7,500 nucleotides of DNA, from the NCBI GenBank assembly GCA_017999075.1, contig JAGOBX010000163.1, forward strand, positions 1 to 7,500, read 5' to 3'. This DNA is from Candidatus Babelota bacterium. GTDB taxonomy: Bacteria; JAGOBX01. Within the stretch, counting starts at the first letter, position 1, and each line of letters opens with the position of its first letter. Shown here piece after piece: positions 1-6,175 of this stretch. A model generated the notes under the pieces. That model had not been told where the DNA came from. It made no database searches and saw nothing but the letters and a program-made list of their open reading frames with translations. The translations under genes and the position numbers were made by a program.

Positions 1-894
1 AATGTTATAACAATTAATATAAATATGCCTTATTTAGACGGGATAAAAAGTATTCAGCTTATTATGGCAGAATGTCCTGTCCCAATAATAGTTATAAGCG
101 CTTATACTACTGATAAGGAATCTGAAAAAACAATAGCTGCGTTAAGTGCAGGGGCAGTTGATTATATAGGGAAACCTGACGGAGAAGTTTCTACAACATT
201 AAACAAGTATTCTGAGATAATAATAAATAAGATAAAGGTTGCAGCTTCAGCAAATGTTAAAAAAATTCAAATTCAGACGAAAAAAAATGTTATTAAAACA
301 GCTGTTTCAGATTACAGCGACAATATAATATTGATAGGCATATCAACCGGCGGACCGTCAACGTTAAAACAACTGTTTTCATTACTAAAACCAAATATGG
401 ATTTTACTATGGTAGTTGCGATTCATATAACGGAAATGTATTCGCAAAAATTGTGTGAATTGCTTGATGAAGTATGTCCATATAAAATTCAGCGTGCAGA
501 AGAAGGAATTAAACTGAAGAGAGGTAGTATTTATATATGCAGCGGCGGACATAATACTGAATTGACATTTGATATGAAATTAAAAAATTCCGGTGTTTTG
601 CCTAAACAGGTATATGTTCCTTCAACAGATGTTTTATTTACTTCAGCATTAAAACATGTTAAGACAAAAAAAGTGATGGGTATGGTCCTGACAGGAATGG
701 GTAACGATGGCAGTAAAGGAATGATAGAGTTGCATAACGCAGGAGCAGTTACAGTAATACAGGATGAAAAAAGCAGTGTTTTATACGGAATGCCGAAAAG
801 CGCAAAACAGACAGGAAAATATAATTATGAACTTGCGTTAACGGATATGCCTGCAATAATTGAAAAGTTTACGGTTAATAAATTGAGAGGGTGA
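1..894 (+). CDS. cheB: CheB, chemotaxis protein-glutamate methylesterase/deamidase (5' end outside window)
   Basis: CheB removes methyl groups from glutamates of chemoreceptors in the cytoplasm, resetting adaptation; in the classic system CheA phosphorylates its receiver to switch it on. The frame is open from base 1, so the gene starts upstream and the ATG at 25 is internal. Counting from that ATG, the receiver remnant runs to about residue 65 with MPYLDG, the Ser of VISA (25) and Lys-Pro (50-51). A linker follows to about 98, then the methylesterase domain. The catalytic triad is visible as Ser107 in GISTGG, His134 in AIHIT and Asp228 in TGMGNDG, and the conserved YGMP is present. Oddity: the receiver motif usually read as T-x-D-x-x-M-P is TININMP here, so the phosphoacceptor Asp is Asn (codon 16-18). 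cheY follows after 6 bases, so the two are co-transcribed. The family call is secure. Confidence 0.95.
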   Translation, partial: NVITININMPYLDGIKSIQLIMAECPVPIIVISAYTTDKESEKTIAALSAGAVDYIGKPDGEVSTTLNKYSEIIINKIKVAASANVKKIQIQTKKNVIKTAVSDYSDNIILIGISTGGPSTLKQLFSLLKPNMDFTMVVAIHITEMYSQKLCELLDEVCPYKIQRAEEGIKLKRGSIYICSGGHNTELTFDMKLKNSGVLPKQVYVPSTDVLFTSALKHVKTKKVMGMVLTGMGNDGSKGMIELHNAGAVTVIQDEKSSVLYGMPKSAKQTGKYNYELALTDMPAIIEKFTVNKLRG

Positions 895-900
895 TAAGTT

Positions 901-1296
901 ATGGCTAAAAAACCGCGTGTTATGATTGTTGACGATAATAAAACAATGCGGACAATAATCAATGAAATATTCCATACTGCAGATTTTGAAGTTGTTGCAG
1001 TTGCGGAAAACGGAAAAATTGCAGTTGAAAATTACACTAAATTTAAACCTGATATCGTTACTATGGATATACTTATGCCTGAAATGAACGGACTTGAAGC
1101 AATAAGACATATCAGGTTTTCAGATGATACAGCAAAGATAGTTGTTATTAGTTCTCTTAGTGAAAAAACTGAAATGAAAAAATGTTTGCTTGCGGGAGCC
1201 GCATATTATATGATAAAACCGTTTGAAACAGAAGAATTGATAAAAATATGTTCCGGAATAATAAGCGGTGACGTTCATATAAAAAATGTTTTATAA
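901..1296 (+). CDS. cheY: CheY-type single-domain response regulator
   Basis: This is a 131-residue protein consisting of one receiver domain and no output domain, the usual form of CheY, which on phosphorylation by CheA binds the flagellar motor switch. All the phosphorylation residues are visible: the acidic pair Asp11-Asp12 in MIVDDN, phosphoacceptor Asp56 in VTMDILMP, the hydroxyl residue in VVISS (Ser84) and Lys106-Pro107. The ATG is preceded by a GAGAGGG site lying in the last codons of cheB, and only 6 bases separate the two genes. Placement directly behind cheB supports a chemotaxis role, although single receivers also act as phosphate sinks or in other relays. Its intact Asp56 contrasts with the Asn at the same position in the neighbouring CheB. 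Confidence 0.88.
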   Translation: MAKKPRVMIVDDNKTMRTIINEIFHTADFEVVAVAENGKIAVENYTKFKPDIVTMDILMPEMNGLEAIRHIRFSDDTAKIVVISSLSEKTEMKKCLLAGAAYYMIKPFETEELIKICSGIISGDVHIKNVL

Positions 1297-1297
1297 T
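1268..1297 (+). promoter_or_regulatory. Candidate sigma-70-type promoter at the end of cheY
   Basis: A perfect TATAAT lies at 1292-1297, overlapping the cheY stop. GTGACG at 1268-1273 matches TTGACA at four of six positions, with an 18-base spacer. If used, transcription would begin near 1304 and give the following gene an untranslated leader of about 147 bases. TATAAT-like strings are common in such AT-rich DNA, so this is suggestive only. Confidence 0.3.
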
Positions 1298-1303
1298 TAA
1301 AGC

Positions 1304-1450
1304 ATTTATTTGATTTTGGTTGGAGCCGGGACATTTCGAAAAAGCAAAGACAGAAAATCACGGAACCCACTTTATTATAAATTGATTTATTACAAATTAT
1401 TGTTAAAGTCAAATTATTATTCCTGTTGAAGAAATGCTGAGGTGAAATTA
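1304..1450 (+). other. Intergenic region with a possible structured RNA leader
   Basis: This gap contains no plausible gene. Bases 1318-1370 form a GC-richer island in otherwise AT-rich DNA. Two pairings can be drawn by eye. TGATTTT (1311-1317) is perfectly complementary to AAAATCA (1354-1360). GGTT plus CCG (1318-1321, 1326-1328) is complementary to CGGAACC (1361-1367), with a four-base bulge GGAG. The pairings cross, so they form either a pseudoknot or mutually exclusive folds. TTTCGAAA (1334-1341) is a small palindrome between them. No U-run follows closely, so this is not a standard terminator. I do not recognise a known riboswitch class. It could be a leader regulating the gene at 1451 or simply chance pairing. 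Confidence 0.3.
1438..1445 (+). promoter_or_regulatory. Shine-Dalgarno site that sets the start of the gene at 1451
   Basis: TGAGGTGA lies here, six bases before ATG 1451. The in-frame GTG at 1442 falls inside this site, so it cannot be a properly served start. This makes ATG 1451 the likely initiator. Confidence 0.75.
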
Positions 1451-2245
1451 ATGAAAGATTCAGAATTTAGAATTCTTGTGGTTGATGATTCTGATGCTTT
1501 GCGCGGAATGCTGAAACAATTTTTTAAACAGTATACTGAATACCAGATATTTGAGGCTGCTGACGGATTGGAAGCTTTGAGTTTTCTTGAAAGTAATGAT
1601 GTTCATTTAATTATTACTGATATTGTAATGCCTCATCTTGACGGATTAAGTTTATTAAAACAAATTAAATACAAAAAACCTGAAGTTCCGATTATAGTAA
1701 TCAGCGGATATAATACTTTAGCAAATATAGAGACTGCATTTAAATATTATGCTATAAAATTTTATTCAAAACCTTTTGAATGGGATGATTTAAGCAATAC
1801 AATAAAAAAAGCAAAATCAATTTATGAAAGCACGAATGCAGCCAAACAGATGTCAGATACTGTTGATGTAAGGATAAGGGTTAAAATTGAACCGACAAAC
1901 TCAAAAATGATAAGGTATATTATAAATAAAATGATTGAAGTTATAACTAATTTGTATATGATTAATTATGAGCAGGGAACCAAGATATATGTTTTGCTTA
2001 CTGAATTTTTTCTTCTTGGAAAAAATTTTCTTAAAAGTTTGTCAAAAGACAGTTATCTGACTTTCGAATATAATCAGGAAAATTCAAAATTGGAATTTAC
2101 CATAGAAGATTCTAAAAATGAATTAAATTTTAGAAGTATTCTTGAAGCTTCGAATATAGAACTGGTTGGAGGACTGCGCGCATATGCAGATGATATACAA
2201 TTTGCGAATGACGGAAAAAAAATCATTGTAATAAAAAAATTATAA
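1451..2245 (+). CDS. Response regulator: receiver fused to a degenerate RsbW/GHKL-like ATPase domain
   Basis: The protein has 264 residues. Residues 5-125 form an intact receiver: Asp12-Asp13 in VVDDSD, phosphoacceptor Asp57 in ITDIVMP, Ser85 in VISG and Lys107-Pro108. Residues about 138-264 match no DNA-binding output domain. Their layout resembles an RsbW/SpoIIAB-type (GHKL) ATPase: a strand and long helix, then LLTEFFLLGKNF (182-193) where an N-box such as EALxNAxxH would sit, then TIEDSKNELNF (217-227) at the G1 box, then ELVGGLRAYADDIQF (237-251) at the G2 box, and a closing strand. The N-box Asn is Leu189 and the G1 glycines are absent, so ATP binding looks lost. I infer a phosphorylation-controlled protein-binding module; anti-sigma-like partner switching is one possibility. 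The gene begins an apparent operon with short gaps. The receiver is certain; the C-terminal assignment is moderate. Confidence 0.75.
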   Translation: MKDSEFRILVVDDSDALRGMLKQFFKQYTEYQIFEAADGLEALSFLESNDVHLIITDIVMPHLDGLSLLKQIKYKKPEVPIIVISGYNTLANIETAFKYYAIKFYSKPFEWDDLSNTIKKAKSIYESTNAAKQMSDTVDVRIRVKIEPTNSKMIRYIINKMIEVITNLYMINYEQGTKIYVLLTEFFLLGKNFLKSLSKDSYLTFEYNQENSKLEFTIEDSKNELNFRSILEASNIELVGGLRAYADDIQFANDGKKIIVIKKL

Positions 2246-2265
2246 AATTGAGATGAGTTTAAATT

Positions 2266-3510
2266 ATGGAACAAGACAATATACCTGTCCAGTGTTATAA
2301 ATGTAAAAAGATTAAAGATGAAAACGATTTATGGCAATTTCATGAAGGAAAAGCAGAGCATATAGAATTTGCCAACCATACGATATGTCCTGACTGCATA
2401 GAGAAAACCCACTCCGAAATGCAGGTTAAATATATATTCAATGAATTTGCATCAAGAATTAATAATATTTTCAAAAATTTAAAAGTTTTTTGTTTCAGCA
2501 ACAATAATTCTTTGAAAAATATGATAATTTCTAATTTTAGCAAAACAGGAATAAAAGTTGATTTGTTTGAAATGAAAGATTTTGCAAATAAGAATATTGC
2601 TGCTGACGATAATCAATTATCTGTTTTTATTGCTGATATTGAAAATGAAACTGAGTTGAATCAGACTTTTGAAAAATTAAAGAATAGAGGGATTATAATA
2701 TTTATTATAGAAAAAAAACATATAAATTATTATTTAAAATTTATTGATACAGGAAATACGGATTATTTATTTAAAGATTTTTTTCCGGAAGAAATAATAT
2801 GCAAAATATATCTGCTTTTATCTCGGAAGACTGAAAAAAAAATGTTGAATTCGGAAATTAAATCTTTGAAAACGAAAAAAATAGAGTTGCTTAATCAGTT
2901 AATGCTTTTTCAGGATTCGGAATCAGCGGCAGCGCTTGATGTTTTGAAAGAATCCAACGACAAACTAAAAACAAAGCTTGAAGAATTGAAAAAAATTGTA
3001 AGTTCTAAGAATTTGCAGATTATGGATTTATCGGAAAAAATAGAAGAATCTGAAATGTTTGATAAGACCACTCGATTTAAAAATTTTTACGGTTTGTATG
3101 ATTTTTTATCTAAAGAATCAAAGAAAATGATGAAAAGCGGTTATAAATGCGTAATTGCCGAAATAAATTTTAAAGTATTAACAGATTTATCTGAACCTGT
3201 TTTATATTCGTCTGCACCGGAAGATTATTTTATGGGATATGAAGAATATTTAAAGAATGCTTCTGATATTATAAAAAAAAATGTTGGTAAAAATGATTTT
3301 GCTGTAAGAATTTCTTTCAACAAAACGATATTATTTATGATTGATAAAAATATGGAATCTGCTATACCTGTAATTGAAAAAATAGAAACAGAAATAAATA
3401 ACTGCACGGAATCAGGGTTTTCTTCGGTTATATCTCTTTTTGAACTTGACAATAATTCGAGATTGGAAAATATTTTTTTAATTTTGGATAATTCTTTGGA
3501 GGCGGAATAA
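2266..3510 (+). CDS. Zinc-ribbon-like / pseudo-receiver / coiled-coil / degenerate GGDEF protein
   Basis: The protein has 414 residues, no signal peptide and no membrane segment. Domains in order: residues 8-48 carry CYKC (Cys10, Cys13) and CPDC (Cys41, Cys44) with nearby His26, His32 and His38, a likely zinc-binding knuckle. Residues 72-186 have receiver-like alternation (KVFCFSNN, VFIADIE, IIIFIIEKK, YLFKD). Ser-Asn replaces the acidic pair and Lys170-Asp171 replaces Lys-Pro; Asp124 is the only candidate phosphoacceptor. Residues 187-265 are a charged, leucine-rich coiled coil. Residues 266-414 follow the GGDEF fold, starting KTTRFKNFYGLYDFL in place of D-x-L-T-G-L-x-N-R. The active loop reads VRISFNKTILF instead of R-GGDEF-x, so diguanylate cyclase activity is not expected. 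This suggests a dimeric scaffold or a c-di-GMP-independent regulator. A weak GAGATGAG site precedes ATG 2266, 20 bases after the upstream stop. No named family is recognised for the whole protein. Confidence 0.7.
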   Translation: MEQDNIPVQCYKCKKIKDENDLWQFHEGKAEHIEFANHTICPDCIEKTHSEMQVKYIFNEFASRINNIFKNLKVFCFSNNNSLKNMIISNFSKTGIKVDLFEMKDFANKNIAADDNQLSVFIADIENETELNQTFEKLKNRGIIIFIIEKKHINYYLKFIDTGNTDYLFKDFFPEEIICKIYLLLSRKTEKKMLNSEIKSLKTKKIELLNQLMLFQDSESAAALDVLKESNDKLKTKLEELKKIVSSKNLQIMDLSEKIEESEMFDKTTRFKNFYGLYDFLSKESKKMMKSGYKCVIAEINFKVLTDLSEPVLYSSAPEDYFMGYEEYLKNASDIIKKNVGKNDFAVRISFNKTILFMIDKNMESAIPVIEKIETEINNCTESGFSSVISLFELDNNSRLENIFLILDNSLEAE

Positions 3511-3511
3511 T

Positions 3512-3979
3512 ATGATTCATGAAATTGTAGAAAAGGAATCCGATGAATTTGAAAATCTGGATACTTTACATAATATTTTAAAAATTCTTTCTAAACGGGA
3601 TATAAAAAATTTACCGCCTGATTTTTTTGTGAACTTGAATATTATAGTGGAAACATATTCAAGCCAAGATAAAGGTACGGATTTTTTATTGAAATTGTTT
3701 AATGAAATGGGAGATGATGAAATAGTAGCTTTTGTATTTAATTCCGGAGAACGGAGAAACCGGCCGAAATTAATTATTGTCAACAATGATATTGAAATTG
3801 ATTTATACGGCGGATTTTTCAGAAAAATGGTTGATCATATTATTGAGATGAAACCTGAAATTGAAAAAACATTATCAAAAAAAGAAATATTTGATATTTT
3901 ACAGAATTTATTTTTGGAAAATTTGAAAGATTTTTTTGATAAGGAAAAATTATATAAAAAATTTGTTGAGAAAGTTTAA
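3512..3979 (+). CDS. Hypothetical 155-residue cytosolic protein
   Basis: I do not recognise the family. The ATG comes one base after the preceding stop, and its GGAGG site (3498-3502) lies inside the previous gene's last codons, so translation of the two is probably coupled and their products may be partners. The protein has no signal peptide, membrane segment or cysteine. The sequence suggests three parts: an acidic helical N-terminus (1-60), a short beta-rich centre (70-100; IVAFVFNSG, RPKLIIVNND, IEIDLYGGFF) and a helical C-terminus (105-155) rich in Lys, Glu and Phe. A basic patch GERRNRPK (79-86) sits between the central strands. Strong spacing, a good ribosome site and base composition like its neighbours support a real gene. 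A small adaptor for the multidomain protein upstream is a guess. Confidence 0.7.
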   Translation: MIHEIVEKESDEFENLDTLHNILKILSKRDIKNLPPDFFVNLNIIVETYSSQDKGTDFLLKLFNEMGDDEIVAFVFNSGERRNRPKLIIVNNDIEIDLYGGFFRKMVDHIIEMKPEIEKTLSKKEIFDILQNLFLENLKDFFDKEKLYKKFVEKV

Positions 3980-3990
3980 AATTTATTTTT

Positions 3991-3996
3991 GAGGGG
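3991..3996 (+). promoter_or_regulatory. Shine-Dalgarno site that sets the start of the gene at 4001
   Basis: GAGGGG lies four bases before ATG 4001. An in-frame TTG at 3989 overlaps this site and has no ribosome site of its own, so the start at 4001 is preferred. Confidence 0.75.
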
Positions 3997-4000
3997 AATT

Positions 4001-5596
4001 ATGAAAATTACTTTTATTGGAGCTGCAAAATGTGTAACAGGTTCTTGTTATCTTGTAGAAGCGGGAAAAACTAAATTTTTAATTGATTGCGGAATGTTTC
4101 AGGGGTTGAAAGAAGTTAAAGAACGAAATTATGGAGAATTTGATTTTAATCCTGCGGAAATAGAATTTGTGCTGCTGACTCATGCTCACATAGATCATTC
4201 CGGACTAATTCCGAAACTTTTTAAAAAAGGATTCAAGGGTAAAATTATTGCTACTTCTGCGACAGTAGAGTTGTCTGAAGTTATGCTTCCTGACAGCGGA
4301 CATATTCAGGAAACTGAATGTGAACGTAAAAATAAAAAATATTTAAGACGCGGTCAGAAATTAATAGAACCAATATATACTGCAGCTGAAGCACATAATT
4401 GTTTGAAACATTTCAAAAGGATAGATTATGATATTTTGACTGAGGTAAATGAAAATTTAAAGTTTTGTTTTAGAAATTCAGGGCATATTCTTGGATCTGC
4501 TCTTGTAGAATTATATTACAAAGATAAAGATTCAAAACTCAAAGTGGTTTTTACTGGAGATATTGGCAACAAAAATCAGCCTATAGTAAAAGATCCTCAT
4601 TTAATTGAAGAAACCGATTATTTGATAATAGAATCAACCTATGGAAATAAAATTCATGAAATCAGGGATATTACTAAAAAAAGAGAACAGTTGAAAAATA
4701 TAATACTTAATGCTTTGAAAAAAGGGGGAAATATAATTGTTCCTGCTTTTGCAGTAGAACGCACTCAGGATTTGTTGGTTGAACTTAATATTCTTTTAAA
4801 AAATAATGAGCTTCCTCAATTCCCTATAATAATTGATTCACCGCTTGCAATATCTGCTACTGAAATTTTTCAGAGACATCATCAGTATTTCAGCGATAGG
4901 GTTATGGAAATGAATAAGGATGGAGGCAAAGCTCTTATTTTTGATAAAATTAGATTTACTAAAACAGCAGAAGAATCACAGGAATTGAACAATATGAATG
5001 AACAGGCCATGATAATTTCCGCAAGCGGAATGTGCGATGCAGGTAGAATAAAACATCATTTAAAACATAATTTATGGCGTAATGAAGCTACAATACTTAT
5101 GACAGGGTATCAGGCTGAAGGAACGCTTGGAAGAAGGCTTATTGACGGAGAAAAAATTGTTCGAATACATGGCGACAGCGTGATGGTTAAAGCAGATGTT
5201 ATAAAACTTGAAGGATTTTCAGGGCATATTGACAATCCAGGAATGCTTGAGTGGCTGTCTGCTTTAAAAACTCCTCCTAAAAAAATATTTATAGTTCACG
5301 GAGAAGAAGAACAGCAGAAAGGACTTGAAAAATCAATTAGAGACAACCTGAAATTTGAAACGCTTATCCCTTCATCACTTGAAACTGTATTTCTTAAAGA
5401 CAAAGCTGTTATAGAAGAACAGGCTTTACAAATGAAATACAGAACATCAGAAGCTTATTTTGAACAGTACCGAGCAGTAAAACAAAATTTGAAAGAATTA
5501 ATGAAATTGAGATTAAATGAAAATCAGATTGAAGAATTATATGAAGATTTGAAAACTATTGAAAAAGTCAGCAGAAGGTTTCTTGCAATTAAATAA
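4001..5596 (+). CDS. Metallo-beta-lactamase/beta-CASP RNA-processing nuclease (Ysh1/CPSF-like)
   Basis: This is a complete 531-residue member of the beta-CASP family of zinc-dependent ribonucleases, related to archaeal/eukaryotic CPSF-73 and bacterial TTHA0252-type enzymes, which cut or trim RNA in the cytoplasm. The N-terminal start ITFIGAAKCVTGSCYLVE is typical. Metal-site motifs are all present: THAHIDH (60-66), the His of SGHILGS (162) and the Asp of FTGDIG (187). IIESTYGN (209-216) and VPAFAVER (247-254) precede the beta-CASP cap. SASGMCDAGR (340-349) and GYQAEGTLGR (369-378) belong to the cap, followed by FSGHID (His409) and IVHGEE (His433). The last 80 residues are a helical tail (EAYFEQYRAVKQNLKELM onward) that may mediate oligomerisation or RNA contact. 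It lies 21 bases after the upstream gene and 18 before the next, so it is probably in the same transcript. Family certain; RNA target unknown. Confidence 0.93.
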   Translation: MKITFIGAAKCVTGSCYLVEAGKTKFLIDCGMFQGLKEVKERNYGEFDFNPAEIEFVLLTHAHIDHSGLIPKLFKKGFKGKIIATSATVELSEVMLPDSGHIQETECERKNKKYLRRGQKLIEPIYTAAEAHNCLKHFKRIDYDILTEVNENLKFCFRNSGHILGSALVELYYKDKDSKLKVVFTGDIGNKNQPIVKDPHLIEETDYLIIESTYGNKIHEIRDITKKREQLKNIILNALKKGGNIIVPAFAVERTQDLLVELNILLKNNELPQFPIIIDSPLAISATEIFQRHHQYFSDRVMEMNKDGGKALIFDKIRFTKTAEESQELNNMNEQAMIISASGMCDAGRIKHHLKHNLWRNEATILMTGYQAEGTLGRRLIDGEKIVRIHGDSVMVKADVIKLEGFSGHIDNPGMLEWLSALKTPPKKIFIVHGEEEQQKGLEKSIRDNLKFETLIPSSLETVFLKDKAVIEEQALQMKYRTSEAYFEQYRAVKQNLKELMKLRLNENQIEELYEDLKTIEKVSRRFLAIK

Positions 5597-5614
5597 ATTC
5601 GAGAGGATTTTTTT

Positions 5615-6124
5615 ATGAAAAAATTGTTTTTAATTATAAATTTTATAATAACATTTTCTTTTCCATTAACAGCTGCTGTTATGTTTGCTAAAACTGATAA
5701 TGTTAAGGTTTTCAGTGTGAATAACGCTAATTCTCCGATTGTAAAGATATTAAAAAAAAATGATTCGGTAAATTTTACAGGAATGAAAAATGGAAAGTTT
5801 TTTTATGTTGAGACTTCAGATAAAAAAAAAGGATGGATATTTGAATTTAATTTGACCAATTTAAATCCTTTGCAAAAATCAAAGTCAGGGAAGCTGCTTG
5901 ACGGCTTTACTACTGATAATTATGCGAGCCGGGATTCTTCAACTAAAGCTAATGTGAGGGGGTTAACCGAAATTTCCAAAGAATATGCTAAAACAAATAA
6001 AATTTCCCAAAAGAATATTAATATTATTGAAAAAATGGAAAAATTTAAAGTAAGCGATGCTGAACTTGATAAATTTTTAAAGACAGGAAAACTTGGAGAA
6101 TATGGAGTTTCTGAATCCGAGTAA
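5615..6124 (+). CDS. Exported bacterial SH3-domain protein
   Basis: The protein has 169 residues. Residues 1-20 form a signal peptide: MKK, a hydrophobic core (LFLIINFIITFSF) and a small-residue end at FPLTA, so the mature part is periplasmic or extracytoplasmic. Residues about 25-80 fit a bacterial SH3 (SH3b) domain: KTDNVKVFSVNNANSPIVKI, then LKKNDSVNFTG, then FFYVETSDKKKGWIFEF. The GWI strand is the characteristic close. Such domains commonly bind peptidoglycan peptides or proteins. The tail (about 90-169) contains ASRDSSTKANVRGL and a helical end with FLKTGKLGEYG, and looks like a separate conserved module. A GAGAGGA site lies seven bases before the ATG. The next gene encodes an exported M48 protease, so a partner or targeting role is a reasonable inference. 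SH3b call fairly firm; function inferred. Confidence 0.78.
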   Translation: MKKLFLIINFIITFSFPLTAAVMFAKTDNVKVFSVNNANSPIVKILKKNDSVNFTGMKNGKFFYVETSDKKKGWIFEFNLTNLNPLQKSKSGKLLDGFTTDNYASRDSSTKANVRGLTEISKEYAKTNKISQKNINIIEKMEKFKVSDAELDKFLKTGKLGEYGVSESE

Positions 6125-6175
6125 GATATTAAAAATTAACTTGATAAGTTTTATGAATTTTTGAATAGGTGAACT

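Noticed and set aside
838-1110. Open frames on the - strand (838-1110, 2074-2274, 2340-2543, 3225-3452, 3517-3786)
   Set aside because: Each is antisense to a well-supported gene, has no ribosome site or recognisable domain, and has the composition expected of reverse-complemented AT-rich coding DNA.
1320-1370. c-di-GMP-I (GEMM) riboswitch, suggested by TTTCGAAA followed by GCAAAG
   Set aside because: The first GCAAACC-type strand, the paired GGGAC strand and the receptor helix after GCAAAG are missing; only short words resemble it.
1318-1370. tRNA or tmRNA 3' end on the - strand (TTCGAAAT followed by CGGCTCCAACCA)
   Set aside because: There is no T-stem pairing, and the would-be 5' acceptor strand lies only about 50 bases away with two mismatches, so no tRNA fold is possible.
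1442-1450. GTG at 1442 as the start of the response-regulator gene
   Set aside because: It lies inside the Shine-Dalgarno sequence for ATG 1451, which has ideal spacing.
3989-4000. TTG at 3989 as the start of the beta-CASP nuclease
   Set aside because: It overlaps the GAGGGG ribosome site, and the family N-terminus MKITFIGAA begins at ATG 4001.
6138-6155. Terminator between the SH3b and M48 genes (AACTT-GAT-AAGTT)
   Set aside because: The stem has only five base pairs, four of them A/T, and is followed by an interrupted T-run; too weak to call.
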